A DNA stretch of 64,000 nt from Bolinopsis microptera (Eukaryota; Ctenophora; Tentaculata; Lobata; Bolinopsidae): positions 2,322,001 through 2,386,000 of the forward strand of contig NC_087082.1 of assembly GCF_026151205.1 (NCBI RefSeq). Reading direction: 5' to 3'. Positions 45,540-58,092 of this stretch are shown here, piece by piece (position 1 is the first letter of the stretch; each line of letters opens with the position of its first letter). The position numbers were made by a program, and so were the translations under genes. The notes under the pieces are model-generated. The model was given only the letters and a program-made list of their open reading frames with translations, did no database searches and was not told the origin of the DNA.

Positions 45540-47659
45540 TTTTATAATTTTGATACTATCCAAGATTTTGATAAATCAAGCCCAAAGTTTTGGCGCACTA
45601 ATATTTGGGACCTAAGGTAGTATAGTGTAGATATAAAATTCCTGTACTCTAGCTCTGTACTTTCTACTTGGCGCTTTAAATTTCAAAATAATCAACTACA
45701 TGTCAACTCCAAATTAAATTTTTCTAATTTGGTCAGAATTAATTATGGCTTGTTAATCTCTACTAACAACTTTGCACAGTTCTTTAAATCAAAGGTCGAC
45801 AACATATACAACAACATTTATTTAGAACAACAATCCCAAGATTCTCCTAACTCAGATGAATTTGTTCCTCTTTCTAATAGCCCAAAGATAGTACAATTCC
45901 GTCATGTGTCTGATGAAGAACTAGTAAGCATCATAAAGAATATGTCTAACAAATTCTGTGATCTTGACCCCATACCTACAAAGATTCTCATCAAGTGTCT
46001 CCCAGAACTCCTTCCTCTGATCTCATTTATAGTCAATGAATCATTAGTTAAAGGTGAGTTTCCTATAAAACTTAAGGAGGCTCTCATTCGTCCAAGTTTG
46101 AAGAAACGTGGCCTTGACGGTGAATCTCTATCTAACTATAGGCCTATTAGCAATCTCTCATTCTTGTCAAAAATCATTGAGAAGTGTGTATCTATACAGC
46201 TCACCAGTTATCTTGAGGATAACAACTTGCTTTCTAAAGTTCAGTCCGGCTATAGGAAGTTTCATAGCTGTGAAACTGCAACAACCAGAATCCATAACGA
46301 CATCTTGATAACTATTGACAAGAAAACTAAAGTTGTTCTTTTACTTCTAGATTTGAGTGCTGCCTTTGATACTGTCAATCACCCAAGATTAATCAAGAAG
46401 CTAAGATCTGCTTATGGCATTACAGGCATTGCTCTTACATGGATCAGGTCCTACTTGGCTAACCGTTCATTTTGTGTCAAAGTCAAGGATTCGTCTTCCT
46501 CAGCAACTGTTCTTGAGATAGGTGTGCCACAAGGTTCAATCCTTGGCCCCCTGCTATTCATATTGTACACCAAAGATCTTGAGAACATTGCAAGTATGCA
46601 TGGGTGCTGTATTCATTTGTATGCTGATGACACCCAGCTGTATTTCACTCTTGATTCTGATGACCCATCACAGCTAGAGCACAATATGGAACACTGTATG
46701 TCTGATATCAAGAAATGGATGACAAACAATTTCCTTCAACTGAATTCTTCTAAGACTGAAGTCATCGTTATATCCTCTAAATTTGACTCAACAAATATTC
46801 CAGCCTCTCTACAGATTGTTAAGGATCAAGAGCCACATGTTGTTAGTGGAACTGTGAAGAGTCTTGGGCTGTATTTGGACAGTTATCTTTCAATGAGTGA
46901 TCAGATTACGTCAGTGGTTCAAGCATGTAATATTCAGATCAGAAATTTGTGGTTTATTGCATCAAAACTGTCTTTTAACCTTAAGATTCAGCTTGTTCAT
47001 GCTCTAGTACTCTCTAGAATTGATTATTGCAATAGCGTATATTTTGGACTGAGCTCTTATGATTTAAGTCGTTTACAGAAGGTGCAAAATTCTGCTGTAA
47101 GATTTATTTTCGGGAGAGGAAGAAAGGCACACACTACTCCACTACTTAAGAAAGTTCATTTTCTACCAGTTAGATTTAGAATAGATTTTAAGATTGCCCT
47201 ACTTGCCTACAAGTGTTTAAATAATATAGCTCCTCCTTACTTAAAAGAGTTGATATCTCCTAGGCAGCAAAGTTTTAAAAATGTACGTCTTGATAATGAT
47301 TATTTTTACCTTAGTTTTCCGCCCTCTCCTAACAAATGTAAACACAGAGAAAGCTTTTAGTCACTGTGCAGTTAAAGTATTTAATTCCTTGCCATACGAC
47401 ATAAGATCAGCTGAGTCAGTTACATCTTTCAAGACCAAACATAAAACATACTTCTTTTCTCTAGCATTTGATTGATTTTGCATTTACATAGGTAAAATGA
47501 ACTTGTCATGTCTAATTTTCAATTAAACTAAGCTCAGTTAATGTAAGAGCCGCTTTAGAAAGCACTGGAGTTTATCTCCAGGATTAAATTATATCGAGTT
47601 ATATGATTTAGCTATAAGGCGGTTTATAAATGTTGTATTTATTTATTATTATTATAATT
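45540..47659 (+). mobile_element. 5'-truncated L2-type LINE
   Basis: Contains the reverse transcriptase remnant 45729-47475, then a 3' region ending ATAAGGCGGTTTATAAATG and an (ATT)n tail at about 47640-47659. That ending is typical of L2 elements. The endonuclease half is missing; coding similarity can be followed back to about 45540 (SSPKFWRTN), with a stop at about 45617. Same strand as, and just upstream of, the F-box gene. Confidence 0.8.
45729..47475 (+). pseudogene. L2-type reverse transcriptase, truncated and frameshifted
   Basis: The open frame 45729-47360 carries the RT core: NYRPISNLSFLSKIIEK, LLLDLSAAFDTVNH, GVPQGSILGPLLF, YADDTQLYF and the thumb region through VHFLPVRFRI. It opens at a TTG inside the element, so it has no genuine start. 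The conserved C-terminal block (EKAFSHCAVKVFNSLPYDIR, then SVTSFKTKHKTYFF) is in another frame (47281-47475), so one frameshift lies at about 47330-47345. No endonuclease domain. Not the same family as the AlkB LINE: its RT motifs differ clearly. Confidence 0.85.
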
Positions 47660-48022
47660 CTACTAAGAATTTTTTTGTCTGTACGACCGCCCACGTGCAA
47701 ATCAGACCAGAAATAGGAAGTTGCGTAGTAACCATAGTAACGAGGATTGTTACACGCACGTGCACGTGCAATGATTGTTTTAACGTCATTTTAATCGGTT
47801 TTGTTGATATTACGCTGTGTTTAGTACGAGCAACATTTTATTTGGCTGTATCATCGGTGGGGATGAATACACGATTAAAACTGACTTCCAAACAATACTA
47901 TTAGGTTTCTCCCTGTGACCACGGGTTTTCTAGTTGTATATAATATTTTCTAGCTCTATTAAGAGATATCTTAGATATAAAACTAACCAACATGCATGTA
48001 TTCTTAGCACACATGGTATGTG

Positions 48023-49850
48023 ATGACTGATAAACTCAGTATAGACATCCATGATGATTCCCAAGATCCCCTACCAGACCTGTATGACAATTTGAAGTCT
48101 CCTGATAGAACGAAAACATGGAAAGGGTCCAGGTTACGTCGCACTAAGACATACTCTGGTAGTCCTAACAACAATTTGGGTAATGAAAATACCCAGGCTA
48201 TGGCAAACAAAGTTATTGAAGCTGACAAAGGTCCTATACCTCTTTCTCCTGTAAATCAACGGAAGGGAAAATGGAATAAAACTAACATGAAGCGCCGAAG
48301 CACTATTACTGCCAGGGATAAGATGAATAAATCTTATAATGATAGAAGTGATCCAAGGCTGATAAATTCAGATTGCTTTGCTCTCTCAACAAAGAAAGTT
48401 GAAGTTCGCCATTCCTCTGACATCAGCAAAAATGCTGTCATGCACAGGTACTCCTGCCAGTGTAAACAATACCTTGACGAGGCAAAAGAGATCATTTACA
48501 AGTTACAGGAACACCAGTCCTATGATAGCAATATTCTTGGTGAACAAGAGGAGAATCTCTGCTCTGGAAGAGATAACGCTCTGACACCCCTTGACATCCT
48601 AAATTCATCAATTCTGGAGGAAGATTGTAACCAAATAAAAGCTAGTACCCCTTTAACCACTGATGAGCGAATTCAAACATATGCAGAGAACACGAAAGCA
48701 GAAAAAATAACCGATGTGACTGAATTCAACTTTGACTTTCAGATGCTTGATGACACCATCTTGGAGCTCCAAACCATCCAGGGCGAGCTCAGAGAGTCCA
48801 ACAAGGTTAACGAAATGTGGTCTGATAGTAATGACACCATCTTGGAGCTCCAAACCATTCAGGGGGAACTCAGAGAATTCAAGGTTAAAGAAATGTGGTC
48901 TGATAGTCTTGATAAAGGTTGCTGTGATCAGAAATCGATTGATAGACGCAGGATCCCCTCAACTATTCGCGATTCAATGTCTGAAACAGGTTTGTTGATA
49001 ACTTTGCTAATTGATTGCACAACGACTAATTATGCAGCATACATTTGTCGCAGATGGCAAGTTTGCTCTAAATCCACAACAGTTTTCATGCTCAAAATAG
49101 ACCATTAAAATTGTCTCTGACTGATCAAATCAGTTCTATGGAATTTAAAAGTTACATATTTAGATATTGAGAGAGTGATAACTAGTGCATCATATTAGAT
49201 CATCCAACTCAACTTATGGTCACTCTATTTCCAAGTGCAAGCAAATTGTCGTACAATTATATTTTCATCTCAGAAAGGGTCCGGCCATTGCTGTGAAATA
49301 TTATGATAACAACTGTTTTAAAAACAGTAATTCCTGTAAGAATTATTTAAACAGGCTGAATTCCCGCAGTCAAAGTTTGCACTGTTCATGTTCATTAAAT
49401 TTCGAGGGATAAAATTTCTGGAATAACATTTTTGGTGGCAACTATTACCACAGGTCTCACAACTCCCTTCTTTAAATCAAATTTGCGGCGGAATGAATCA
49501 AATTATTTTACAGGCCGGCTAAGTATCGGGTTAAATGCCAGGTAGAAAAAACAAACGGACTTTACCATCATTAGGTTAAACCAAACTGTATATACACAGT
49601 ACACACTCCCATAATACCTGAAGTGTGAACCTCAAAACTGATACTTATAAACACTGGGATAACACCAGCTCACTGCAACCTCACTTCAGATGGCAGCAGC
49701 GTGGTTTACATCCTGATCTCCGTGTTCTCCTATTTGGACCTGACCAGTGTATACGAGGCAGGTAAAGTCTGCAGGACCTGGCACTGTGCCTCTCAGCATC
49801 CTGCTGTATGGAGAAACATCACCGTCAACAACAAGAAACTCTCACCTCAG
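48023..49850 (+). CDS. F-box protein, N-terminal two exons (3' partial)
   Basis: Exon 1, 48023-48989, starts at the first ATG (MTDKLSIDIHDD). It encodes about 322 mostly polar, Ser/Lys-rich residues with little predicted fold and a 27-residue tandem duplication near its end (TILELQTIQGELRE repeated, period 81 bp). Donor CAG|GTTTGT. Exon 2, 49690-49850 (acceptor CTTCAG, donor GTCAAT), joins in phase and encodes an F-box: VVYILISVFSYLDLTSVYEA, GKVCRTWHCASQHPAVWRNI. F-boxes bind SKP1 and recruit substrates to SCF ubiquitin ligases; the substrate domain would lie downstream. Candidate later exons are at 50773, 51155, 51392 and 60829, but I cannot prove they join. Confidence 0.75.
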
Positions 49851-49884
49851 GTCAATATCTATTGATTGATTAATTGATTGATTA

Positions 49885-50427
49885 AGGGGCCATCTACTTA
49901 GGACGTCCGCCAAAATCTCAGATTTTCAGACCCCCCCTCCCCATGTCCGGGTGTGTCCGAATTTTCAAAACCCCCCTCCCCCGGACGTCTGGATTTTCAG
50001 CTACTTTTAAGAGTACAAATAAAACCAACTCAAATTCATTGTTAATATAATGTGTAGTTACTTAAAATAGACAATAATACATTTAGTGTCGAACAAGTTT
50101 AGCACAGTTTACAGTTACATTAAGTACTTATAGCCATCCAATGGAATAAGTTTTAACGCAGTAGGAGGATATGAGAGTTGTGTCTCGGCTCTCATGAGCT
50201 GCTCTGGGAATGGACTTCTCGTTCAAAATACAAGGATCTAAACTTACAGAGTAATTAGTGCCAAAGAGTTGAAATAAATGGGACTTTTTCGTTAATTCTG
50301 CCAAGATTTCCGGACGTCCGGATTTTCAGAAACCACCCCCCCCCCTTCCCCCTGTCCAGATTTGTCCGAAATTCCAAAACCACCCCCCCCCCTCCCTATT
50401 TACCGGACGTCCTAAGTAGATGGTCCC
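49885..50427. mobile_element. Tc1/mariner-like MITE
   Basis: Ends AGGGGCCATCTACTTAGGAC / GTCCTAAGTAGATGGTCCCT are inverted repeats flanked by TA (49883-49884, 50428-50429), the mariner-type target. The inner ends repeat GGACGTCYGGATTTTCAG and C-rich runs. Non-coding. It sits in the intron after the F-box exon. Confidence 0.7.
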
Positions 50428-50772
50428 TAATTGAAATACATGAAGTCATTGTTAGATCGTTGATAGATTAATAAATGTCAATTCACTGTCGTTTATTGGC
50501 CCTGAAGGAGGGGTTGTCATATTGGTAGGGGTGTGTTACGAAGATATGTACGTAATGTTAACGGTATGCAATGGAATATTTATTATAGGATTTCAGGCTA
50601 ACTGTAGTTAGGGTGCAATATAAGTTCAGCTTTGAGTTTTAACTACTTTTCTAGTAGTTATGATAGAAGCTAAGAGGAGAAGCTTATATTTTGACCATAG
50701 TTATAATAGAACAGGTATAATACATCTGGTGCCTATTTCAGCTTTGAACTTTTGTTGTTGTTAAACTTACAG

Positions 50773-50848
50773 GTTGGATATTTGAGACCTGTTGATAGTT
50801 TATCGTACGATGTAATAACAATTGTTGGGCACGATAATATAATACCAG
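50773..50848 (+). CDS. Candidate F-box gene exon
   Basis: Acceptor CTTACAG; reads VGYLRPVDSLSYDVITIVGH in phase 0, as needed after 49850. The donor (CAG|GTCCAA) is weak. No domain recognised. Confidence 0.35.
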
Positions 50849-51154
50849 GTCCAACCCATCCCAATCCAAGAAACTTTATTTTCTCCCGCCATTTGTTCCG
50901 GAGAATTTCCCTCATATCAGAAAACAGGGTCCTAATTACGTGCGGTCTGTCCGTTCCGAAGTGAGGTTATCCGCTCTGTAGTATGTTATGAGAAACATTA
51001 TGTTACCGATCAGGAAGCGTACCTTGTAATGACCCATTGTCACCAACACATTCAATCTGTTCTGTCAAAAACACTGTATATATAAACCTATATAATATCG
51101 TAAAGATAGAATGCTTGACATGTTTATCATATTTTCTAGATCTGTGTGTTTCAG

Positions 51155-51234
51155 TCAGTAACTACGTAACTACGTACAATATTAATAATGACGAGGTGAA
51201 GAAGTGTGTCTTCACGTCACACCTCTCCACAATA
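51155..51234 (+). CDS. Candidate F-box gene exon
   Basis: Acceptor GTGTTTCAG. Joins the 50773-50848 candidate in phase and reads SNYVTTYNINNDEVKKCVFT; donor GTTAGA. A further possible exon starts at 51392 (VVVRVKERDPPQFVK), but its phase does not fit directly after this one. Confidence 0.3.
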
Positions 51235-52231
51235 GTTAGATCACTTATATCTCTCTCACTAGCTTCAAAGCGTTTACATATAACGTAATCTTTTGAGAAA
51301 GTATTTTAAAAGCTCAAATCTCGTTACTTGTAACGTGCACTTGTACATGTATTGTATGGAGTGTGGACGTCAGTTTGAATCAGTGTTTCAGGGTGGTAGT
51401 CAGGGTGAAGGAGAGGGACCCACCTCAGTTTGTTAAGGTGGAACTGTCATACTTTTCACGTGAGAATCCTAAAAATAGCCTTACTTCTGAAAATATTCTG
51501 CAGATCACTGGGGCGTTATATAGCACTTGTTTTTAAATACATCCTTATCAAAAAACGATTTCGTTCAATTCTGACCATGTCCGGCTTCACTGTTCCCGTA
51601 TATTCTGAATGGTGGCTAAGATTGAGAATAAAATATCCGAACTGAAAGATCAAAGCAAAAGTTCTCATGGATCTCTTTGACGTACTCACATTTTTATCGA
51701 TCAGAAGGATTGAGTGATAATGACGGTAACCACTTCGTTGCAATTTAGAATAAGACAGTGATAATTGGAACCTCCAATCAGCAAGTTCCCTGATATAATG
51801 TGATGAAAATCATTCAGGAGGTACAATCTAGTACCTCCCCTGATGTGAAAGTGATACTCTCTTGATATGATATCACTTAGACTACACATTATTACGTTAC
51901 TAGTGTAACCCGGCCTACGGCCGGGATTTCACTGCCGCAGTTAAAAAGGGTAGGAGTAATTACCCGCTGAGTCAAAACCCGCATTAGGTGACCCAATAGT
52001 TTCTTAAACAATAATCTCATAATCAGTTATTTCTTGTGGATAATTAAGTCATTATTAGCCATGAGGCACCACACTCCATGATCATAAGGTCTGAACACCG
52101 AGTATTACACCTCATCACTCCCGTCTTGAACCGCTTTCTATTTTTATTTAAATCGTTATAGAAATTAACCCTTGTTAACTCCGCACCACACCCGCATATT
52201 ATATTTGAAAACACGCATAACATTGTCGTAT

Positions 52232-52234
<3 letters not shown>

Positions 52235-52262
<28 letters not shown>
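52235..52262. repeat. (CT)n microsatellite
   Basis: Fourteen CT units. Confidence 0.85.
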
Positions 52263-52265
<3 letters not shown>

Positions 52266-52803
52266 GTCCAAACAGACCCCAAACACTAACAGTCCCCCCT
52301 CCCCTAATAAGCTTAAGGTATAACATTACAGCGAATCTTCCGGGCTAATCCAATTATGACACTACTTAAATGCAGCTATAACACATTACACAGTAATGAG
52401 AGAGAGAGCAAGCCCCGTAACTCTTGCCGTTCTGCTCAAGCAATTTTATGTAACATTTGTGGTACAAAACCATCAATTAAACCACTTACCACCGGCCGAT
52501 TTAAAAAAAAATTTCCTATGGGCTTCATCAGAGTTTTGTCGGCACTATACCGAAAAAACCAGTCCCGTAACTATTACCGTTTTTTTTGTATAACCGTTCG
52601 GAAATTACACACAGACAGACAGACAGACAGACACACATACACACACACATTCTGGTGTTATTAAGTTGATATTACATACACATCTAAGTATCATTGAATT
52701 CTGAGAAAGTTGGCTCACACGTCTCACGCACCAGCTAACTTCATCACAATTGTGAACATGCCGCGGCTCAAGTAGTAGCTCAGGTAGAAAAGAACAATAA
52801 AGG

Positions 52804-52869
52804 ATCACGTGACACACAATGTATCACGTGACACACAATGTATCACGTGACACACAATGTATCACGTGA
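52804..52869. repeat. 19-bp tandem repeat centred on CACGTG
   Basis: Unit ATCACGTGACACACAATGT, three perfect copies and a partial fourth. Confidence 0.92.
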
Positions 52870-53561
52870 TATGAGCGTGCATTCTGTACCCCCCATGTTG
52901 TCTTGTTCACCTAAATTGTCTCAGTAAAAGAGGAAACAAACACTGCAAATACAGAATGCTTCTCCGTTTGGATAACGAGTTACACTGATTACATTGTTAG
53001 AGGAAACAAAGGCACCGTGTACTGTACCACATGCCTCTCTCATAACTATTTTCCTTATCATTTATGCAGGCTTGAATGAATTTTATAATGGCTGACAATG
53101 AATCTTATGGCCGACAATAATTGTCAGAGATTAGAGAGTTAAGATTGTGAAGAGCTAATGTGCTGTGTGGACAAGTTGTTTAATAATTAGACACAAATGA
53201 TTTAGGTAATGATGTCACCAGCAATTCAGCCTAACTGCGCTCTTTTCCCTTTTATGGACGATGAATCTTGAATTTACTCAAGGAATTTACCCTCAAATTG
53301 TACCATTAAGCGGGTAAATTTATCAGTAGGTGACAGGTCCGTAGCCAAGGTTTAATTTGAAGCAACAAATGCAGTATAACTAAGTATGTTATAGGGGCGA
53401 TGTGTCGCTATCAGCGATTATAAAACTCGAACTTTCTACGTACTTTCTACGTACTTTCACACATTGCCAGTGTCAAGTCACCTGGAATTCGGCTAACTCT
53501 CAATTATCTTTAATTTGAAAGTCTATAAGATAATTTTTCATCGTTCCAACAGTGTTACAAA

Positions 53562-53613
53562 GCGTAGTTAAGGCGTAGTTAAGGCGTAGTTAAGGCGTAG
53601 TTAAGGCGTAGTT
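53562..53613. repeat. 11-bp tandem repeat (GCGTAGTTAAG)n
   Basis: Nearly five units, perfect except at the ends. Confidence 0.9.
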
Positions 53614-54216
53614 GGTGCAGTGTCAGTCGGGGAAGAGAGAGGTGAGAGAGGTGGCGGGGTTGTTACAGAATAACTAACTGTAAATATATCCTAGTTACTG
53701 TAAATATATTCTGGCGTATTCTCTGTCTTGATTTCTGCACTTGGTGGCTATCCCGTGCTAATATAAACCACTTTATCGCTCTTCAACGTGCAAATACCTT
53801 CTCAATATACTGCTATGTGTATGTATAACATTATTTTTACACCATGTACGTGACAGAAGCAGAAGTTAGGATTTAACGCTCGTCTCCCAGTTTTAAAGTT
53901 TTACAGGCCTTATTTATTCTGCAGAAGGCCCTGGGGTAGTCGTTACAAAGTGTTGCTGTTGTCTCTAGATCACTAAGTGTCAGGACAATGTGATATAATA
54001 TGATAGAATGACTTATAACGTGACACGTGTACGTGGTGTTACATTATGTGCCCCCGCCTCTTCTCGTTGCTATGGAATTAATTGTGGATACTTTTGTTTG
54101 TGGAACTTGATAACAATATCATAGTTTATCACGAGATCACTGTTCCGATAAACTGTAACTATGAGAAAGAATGAAGGTGCCAGTTCCCTCTAAAGCTCTA
54201 ACCCGGTCTCTAACAA

Positions 54217-54266
54217 GTCGCGTGACAATTACAGGAGTCACGTGACAATTACAGGAGTCACGTGAC
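54217..54266. repeat. 20-bp tandem repeat containing CACGTG
   Basis: Unit GTCACGTGACAATTACAGGA, two and a half copies; the first has GTCGCGTGAC. Confidence 0.9.
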
Positions 54267-57088
54267 ACTCCGTTATCTGTTAATCAAGCATTAAGTACCT
54301 ACTACAATAGTGTTACAACACTTGGTGTGAAGATCACAGGTGTGACAAGCACCCAGAGGTAAGGATAGTGTGATCACTGTCCGTTAATTTGTCTACAATC
54401 TGATATATCTTAGTATCTGATACTCAGCTAGATATGTCTCTCTGGCAGGAGATACGGCACGAGTGAGAGCATTTAGCACATCTAATATAGTGTTAGTATT
54501 TGTAAGGTCCATTGATGGGCATTGGGCAGCTGGTTAGGCTGTAGTCTATTGTTAGACTATGTTATAGTCTGTGATGGGTTGCATGCGGAGGAGGAGGATA
54601 TAAGCCATGGGTTATAATATATGGTGCACAAAAATCAGCTGTACTGTGGGAATCACTGATAATTAATTATACAGATCTCAAATTCGTTATTATTACCAAA
54701 TACCATGTGTCACCTCCCTCAATTTACACAATATCCTGAGTAATTATAGTGATGGGGAGTGGCCCTTTGGGGACCTTTCATGATATTAGAGTGTTCATAA
54801 GCTTCATTAGCTTTGTGGCAATGGGGCTCTATTCTCGTCCCTCAAACTTGTATTTGTGAGTTGCACGAGACTAGATTTACAAGGATAATTGTAGTAAAAT
54901 AAAGTGAGTAGTTCACAGGGTCTGTTGTCGTGTTGTGATTTGTCTTGTCCCCGATCTGAGGCTGTCCACTGTACAATATACACTAATTGTATTGTAAAGC
55001 CACTTCTGCTGATTAATGTGAGCTTCATGATCTGTGCTGCAGCTCGCTGCAAGATTCTGCACTGCTAATTTATGCGAGTTATGTGAATAACTACTCCTTC
55101 ATGGCCATTAGACCTCATTAATTACCATCTTTGTGATGACATGTGCCGTGGTTTAAGACCCGGCGCCCGAGTGTCGGCCACAGTGCTAGAGGAGAATTGG
55201 AAGATTGCCAGAATATCTTGTGGCCAAGTCGGCTAGTGAACTGTATAACTTGAATTACACAGTGGGTAGTTTAAAGTACTTAAGCTTATGGTGCTAAGTG
55301 GAATTGAGTAAAATTAAATTTTATTTATAGTGACTACGGTAGTAAACTACCTATTCCGCATCTCTGATCTCGCCATACATTTAAACATCTTAAGAGGAAG
55401 TCTTGTTGAAATTTGAGTAAAAGCTGTATTGCGTACATCAGTTATCTTTACAGCGTGTAATACCTACATTGTAACTTGAGAATCGCTGTATTTATTTCTT
55501 GACAAGAGCTAAAAATATTTCGCTTAATGCCTCATGTAATTGCAGCTGTGTGTGTGACCTTGCCACCAAATTTCCATCACATAGAATAATGAACAATCAG
55601 AAATTCATAAATTAGGTCCATCATTGAATCCTTTTAGCCAAGGAAGCCTAACAGCGACACGAGCGAAAGGAAAGATTCTCAAAGTCTAGATTAGAAATGT
55701 CACAAAAAGTATTCACTAAACCCCAGATAATCCCCATACTTGAAGATGCTTAATGTGGATTAATGTGCCATGTTTCCTATTATTGCACTCCGTGAGAGAC
55801 GCTCACCAGATCTAACTGTCTCGTTCTCATCTGACAGGAAGCCCCTCCTACCGTAATCAGCCCGACTTTTCTCTCAACTTCCAGACTTTTCAGCAAACAT
55901 ATCCAGACTTTTCAAGGAACTTTCAGGCTATCCAAGAGCTAACCAGACTGTCTGAAAGTCGAGCAAATTCCAATCGTGTCTCAAGTTTGATAGTGTTTGA
56001 GGAATGAATATATCGATCACATGTGGGCGAACATCTTTATATCGGTTTATAACATATCACACGTTTACATACCAAATATTTAAACTGTACTAGTACCAAA
56101 TTAAAAAGTTCTAATTTCCCACCAGTTTCTCCAGAATCAGTCACGTTTATCCGACGGAGACTGGTCACTGATTTGTGGTTCTAAACGTCAGTAACCACTT
56201 ACCACAAAACATGCCTGGACATGCCTGCAGTACAACGCGAACGTCTCCTGGATATCATACCACACTGACTCACAGCAAGTCGTCAAGAAGGTTGTCAAGT
56301 AATATTTGGTTTAGAGAACAGTCATTGGCCCAAAAAGAGCGAGAGAGAGTTTGCAAGGACCTGATATTGGAGGGGCTACAGATAGTAAAAACTGGTGAAA
56401 GTGCACGACAGCAGACTGTTAGAGGGGGACTACCGACCTCAGAAGGAGCGCCCTATGTCCGCTGGAGGAGTGGTCTGTGCATATCACTACTGTTATTCTT
56501 CAGACTTTAGAAATCTATAGAATTGTATTGTCTGAATTAATTTCTCCGCTGGCTACTCGATCTCTTGATCAAAGATTGAACCAGTATAATGTGATCAGGG
56601 CATCAGAAAGTTTGCAGTGTGTTTTGATTATAAACTCGTATTAATATAATAGATACGAATCAGTGATCAACAATAAATCGAGCAATAAATGTTTATAAAC
56701 AACACGTGCACGTATGTGACTGCCTTTAACTCGCTGACTGCTTCTGTCAGAACGGTAAATTCTACTATTGTTTAAGGAAATGAGTTGATTAATAAAGTAG
56801 AATGAGCCATGACTAACTGCAAAATTAATTGACATGTTTAAGGTAAAGGTAGAGAATTAAATAAAAGTTCTCAACATTGGATGGTAAAAAACACCGCCCA
56901 CTTTAATCTTTTTCTGAAAATAAAACATCAAAGTAAGAAAATAAAACAACCAGCAGCTGGTTGATTGTCTGTCTGCTGATGTCAGGAGTGGCGCAAACTT
57001 TTATACTAAGAGATCAAATAGACAAACATTTGTATGTTAGAAGTGCTAAGAGGAGTTAAACGGATTGACATGGTAAAGAAACAAGAGC

Positions 57089-57095
57089 TATAAAA
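57089..57095 (+). promoter_or_regulatory. TATA box of the PLAT/aerolysin-like gene
   Basis: TATAAAA 71 bp before the ATG at 57166. A start about 30 bp downstream would leave a 5' leader of about 45 nt. Confidence 0.55.
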
Positions 57096-57165
57096 CTTGA
57101 AACTTTGTCTAACCTGCCACACTGTCAGCCATAAATCTTTCAAACTTTCTACGCTCAGTTTAAAG

Positions 57166-58092
57166 ATGATGAAATTCTCTGTATTCCTAGCAGCTCTCTT
57201 CTCGACCTGCTCAGCCGGTGCCAACTACTACATGTACGCTACAACCTGGGACACGACACACGCCGGCACGGACAGTGATATCTATGTAAGAATCCACGGA
57301 ATGAGGGGCTCTACCTCGTGGTACCTGTGTGACCTGTCCCTGGACGACTTCACCCGGGGAGACACGGACTACTACCAGTTCTACAGGAACGAGGATGTCG
57401 GAGATATAATGTGTGTTGAGTTCCACACGGGCGGTGAGGACATGCTGCTGATCCACAGGGTACAGATAGGCAGTTCCTCCAGTGGGTGGCATTACATCTA
57501 CAACAAAAGAGGGCAGTGGTTATCTCGGGACTCCAGCGAGGGTGTCACCCAGGATAAATGGTGTGAGAATGACTGTGCCCTGGATCTGCCCATCAGGCAG
57601 GGGTACTGGAGCTTGGCCCGGACAGACTTCAACCTGGGTGCTGCTACAATCAGCCCGCTCTCACCCACAGTGGTAGATACTCACACTATGGACGCTACAA
57701 CCAGTCCACAGGATATTGAGACGGAGTACTTTGCTTCTGCCACCGCGCACGACTCTATCACGTTCTCCAAAACCGGCGGTGTCTTGGCCTCTGGTGTATC
57801 CTTTGCAGCTAATCCGGTTGAAGTGGCTAACTCGGCTGCTGTGATTGATGCTGCTACCTCTCTGCAGTTCCAATACTCCGTCCCACTCCAGAGAGATAAC
57901 ATCCAGAGCTCCTGGTTCGGCTGTAGAGCTCCTGCAGGTAAGAAGGTGCAGTGTACAGCTGAGATGGTGAAGATGCAAGTGAGAGTTCCGTTCACTCAAA
58001 CCTGGCAGAGGGGATCCTGTACTTGGGTCGTGTCAGGAGAGTTCAACAGGGTTTGGGATAGCAAACTGGAACAGAAAATTGTAGAGGTCTAA
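57166..58092 (+). CDS. Secreted PLAT-domain protein with aerolysin-like module
   Basis: 308 residues in one exon. The start is the first ATG of the ATGATG pair; the same frame upstream has no ATG. A signal peptide (MMKFSVFLAALFSTCSAG) gives a mature N-terminus of about ANYYMY. Residues about 20-135 match a PLAT/LH2 beta-sandwich (THAGTDSDIYVRIHG, FTRGDTDYYQF, hydrophobic strand pattern), which binds lipids or proteins at membranes. Residues about 170-300 resemble the elongated C-terminal part of the aerolysin pore-forming superfamily: a Ser/Thr-rich alternating stretch like the membrane-insertion loop, then APAGKKVQC and VRVPFTQTW-type strands. A secreted defence or prey-capture pore former is the likely role; an endogenous non-lytic role is possible. 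Codon use is more GC-rich than the surroundings. AATAAA at 58562 is the first clear poly(A) signal. Confidence 0.7.
   Translation: MMKFSVFLAALFSTCSAGANYYMYATTWDTTHAGTDSDIYVRIHGMRGSTSWYLCDLSLDDFTRGDTDYYQFYRNEDVGDIMCVEFHTGGEDMLLIHRVQIGSSSSGWHYIYNKRGQWLSRDSSEGVTQDKWCENDCALDLPIRQGYWSLARTDFNLGAATISPLSPTVVDTHTMDATTSPQDIETEYFASATAHDSITFSKTGGVLASGVSFAANPVEVANSAAVIDAATSLQFQYSVPLQRDNIQSSWFGCRAPAGKKVQCTAEMVKMQVRVPFTQTWQRGSCTWVVSGEFNRVWDSKLEQKIVEV

Larger units (their letters stand above)
51470..57080. other. 5.6 kb with no confident gene
   Basis: Possibly intron of the F-box gene. Contains a CCCGGCC-TAC-GGCCGGG hairpin at about 51909-51925, (CT)n at 52235-52262, (CAGA)n/(CA)n at about 52610-52650 and three short tandem arrays (52804, 53562, 54217). 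Open frames of 60-110 codons show no domain. Confidence 0.5.

Noticed and set aside
56175-56510. 111-codon plus-strand frame
   Set aside because: No domain, begins at a non-ATG codon, and composition matches surrounding non-coding DNA.
57211-57999. Minus-strand frames of 93-112 codons
   Set aside because: Antisense of the PLAT/aerolysin-like gene, open because of its GC-rich codon use.
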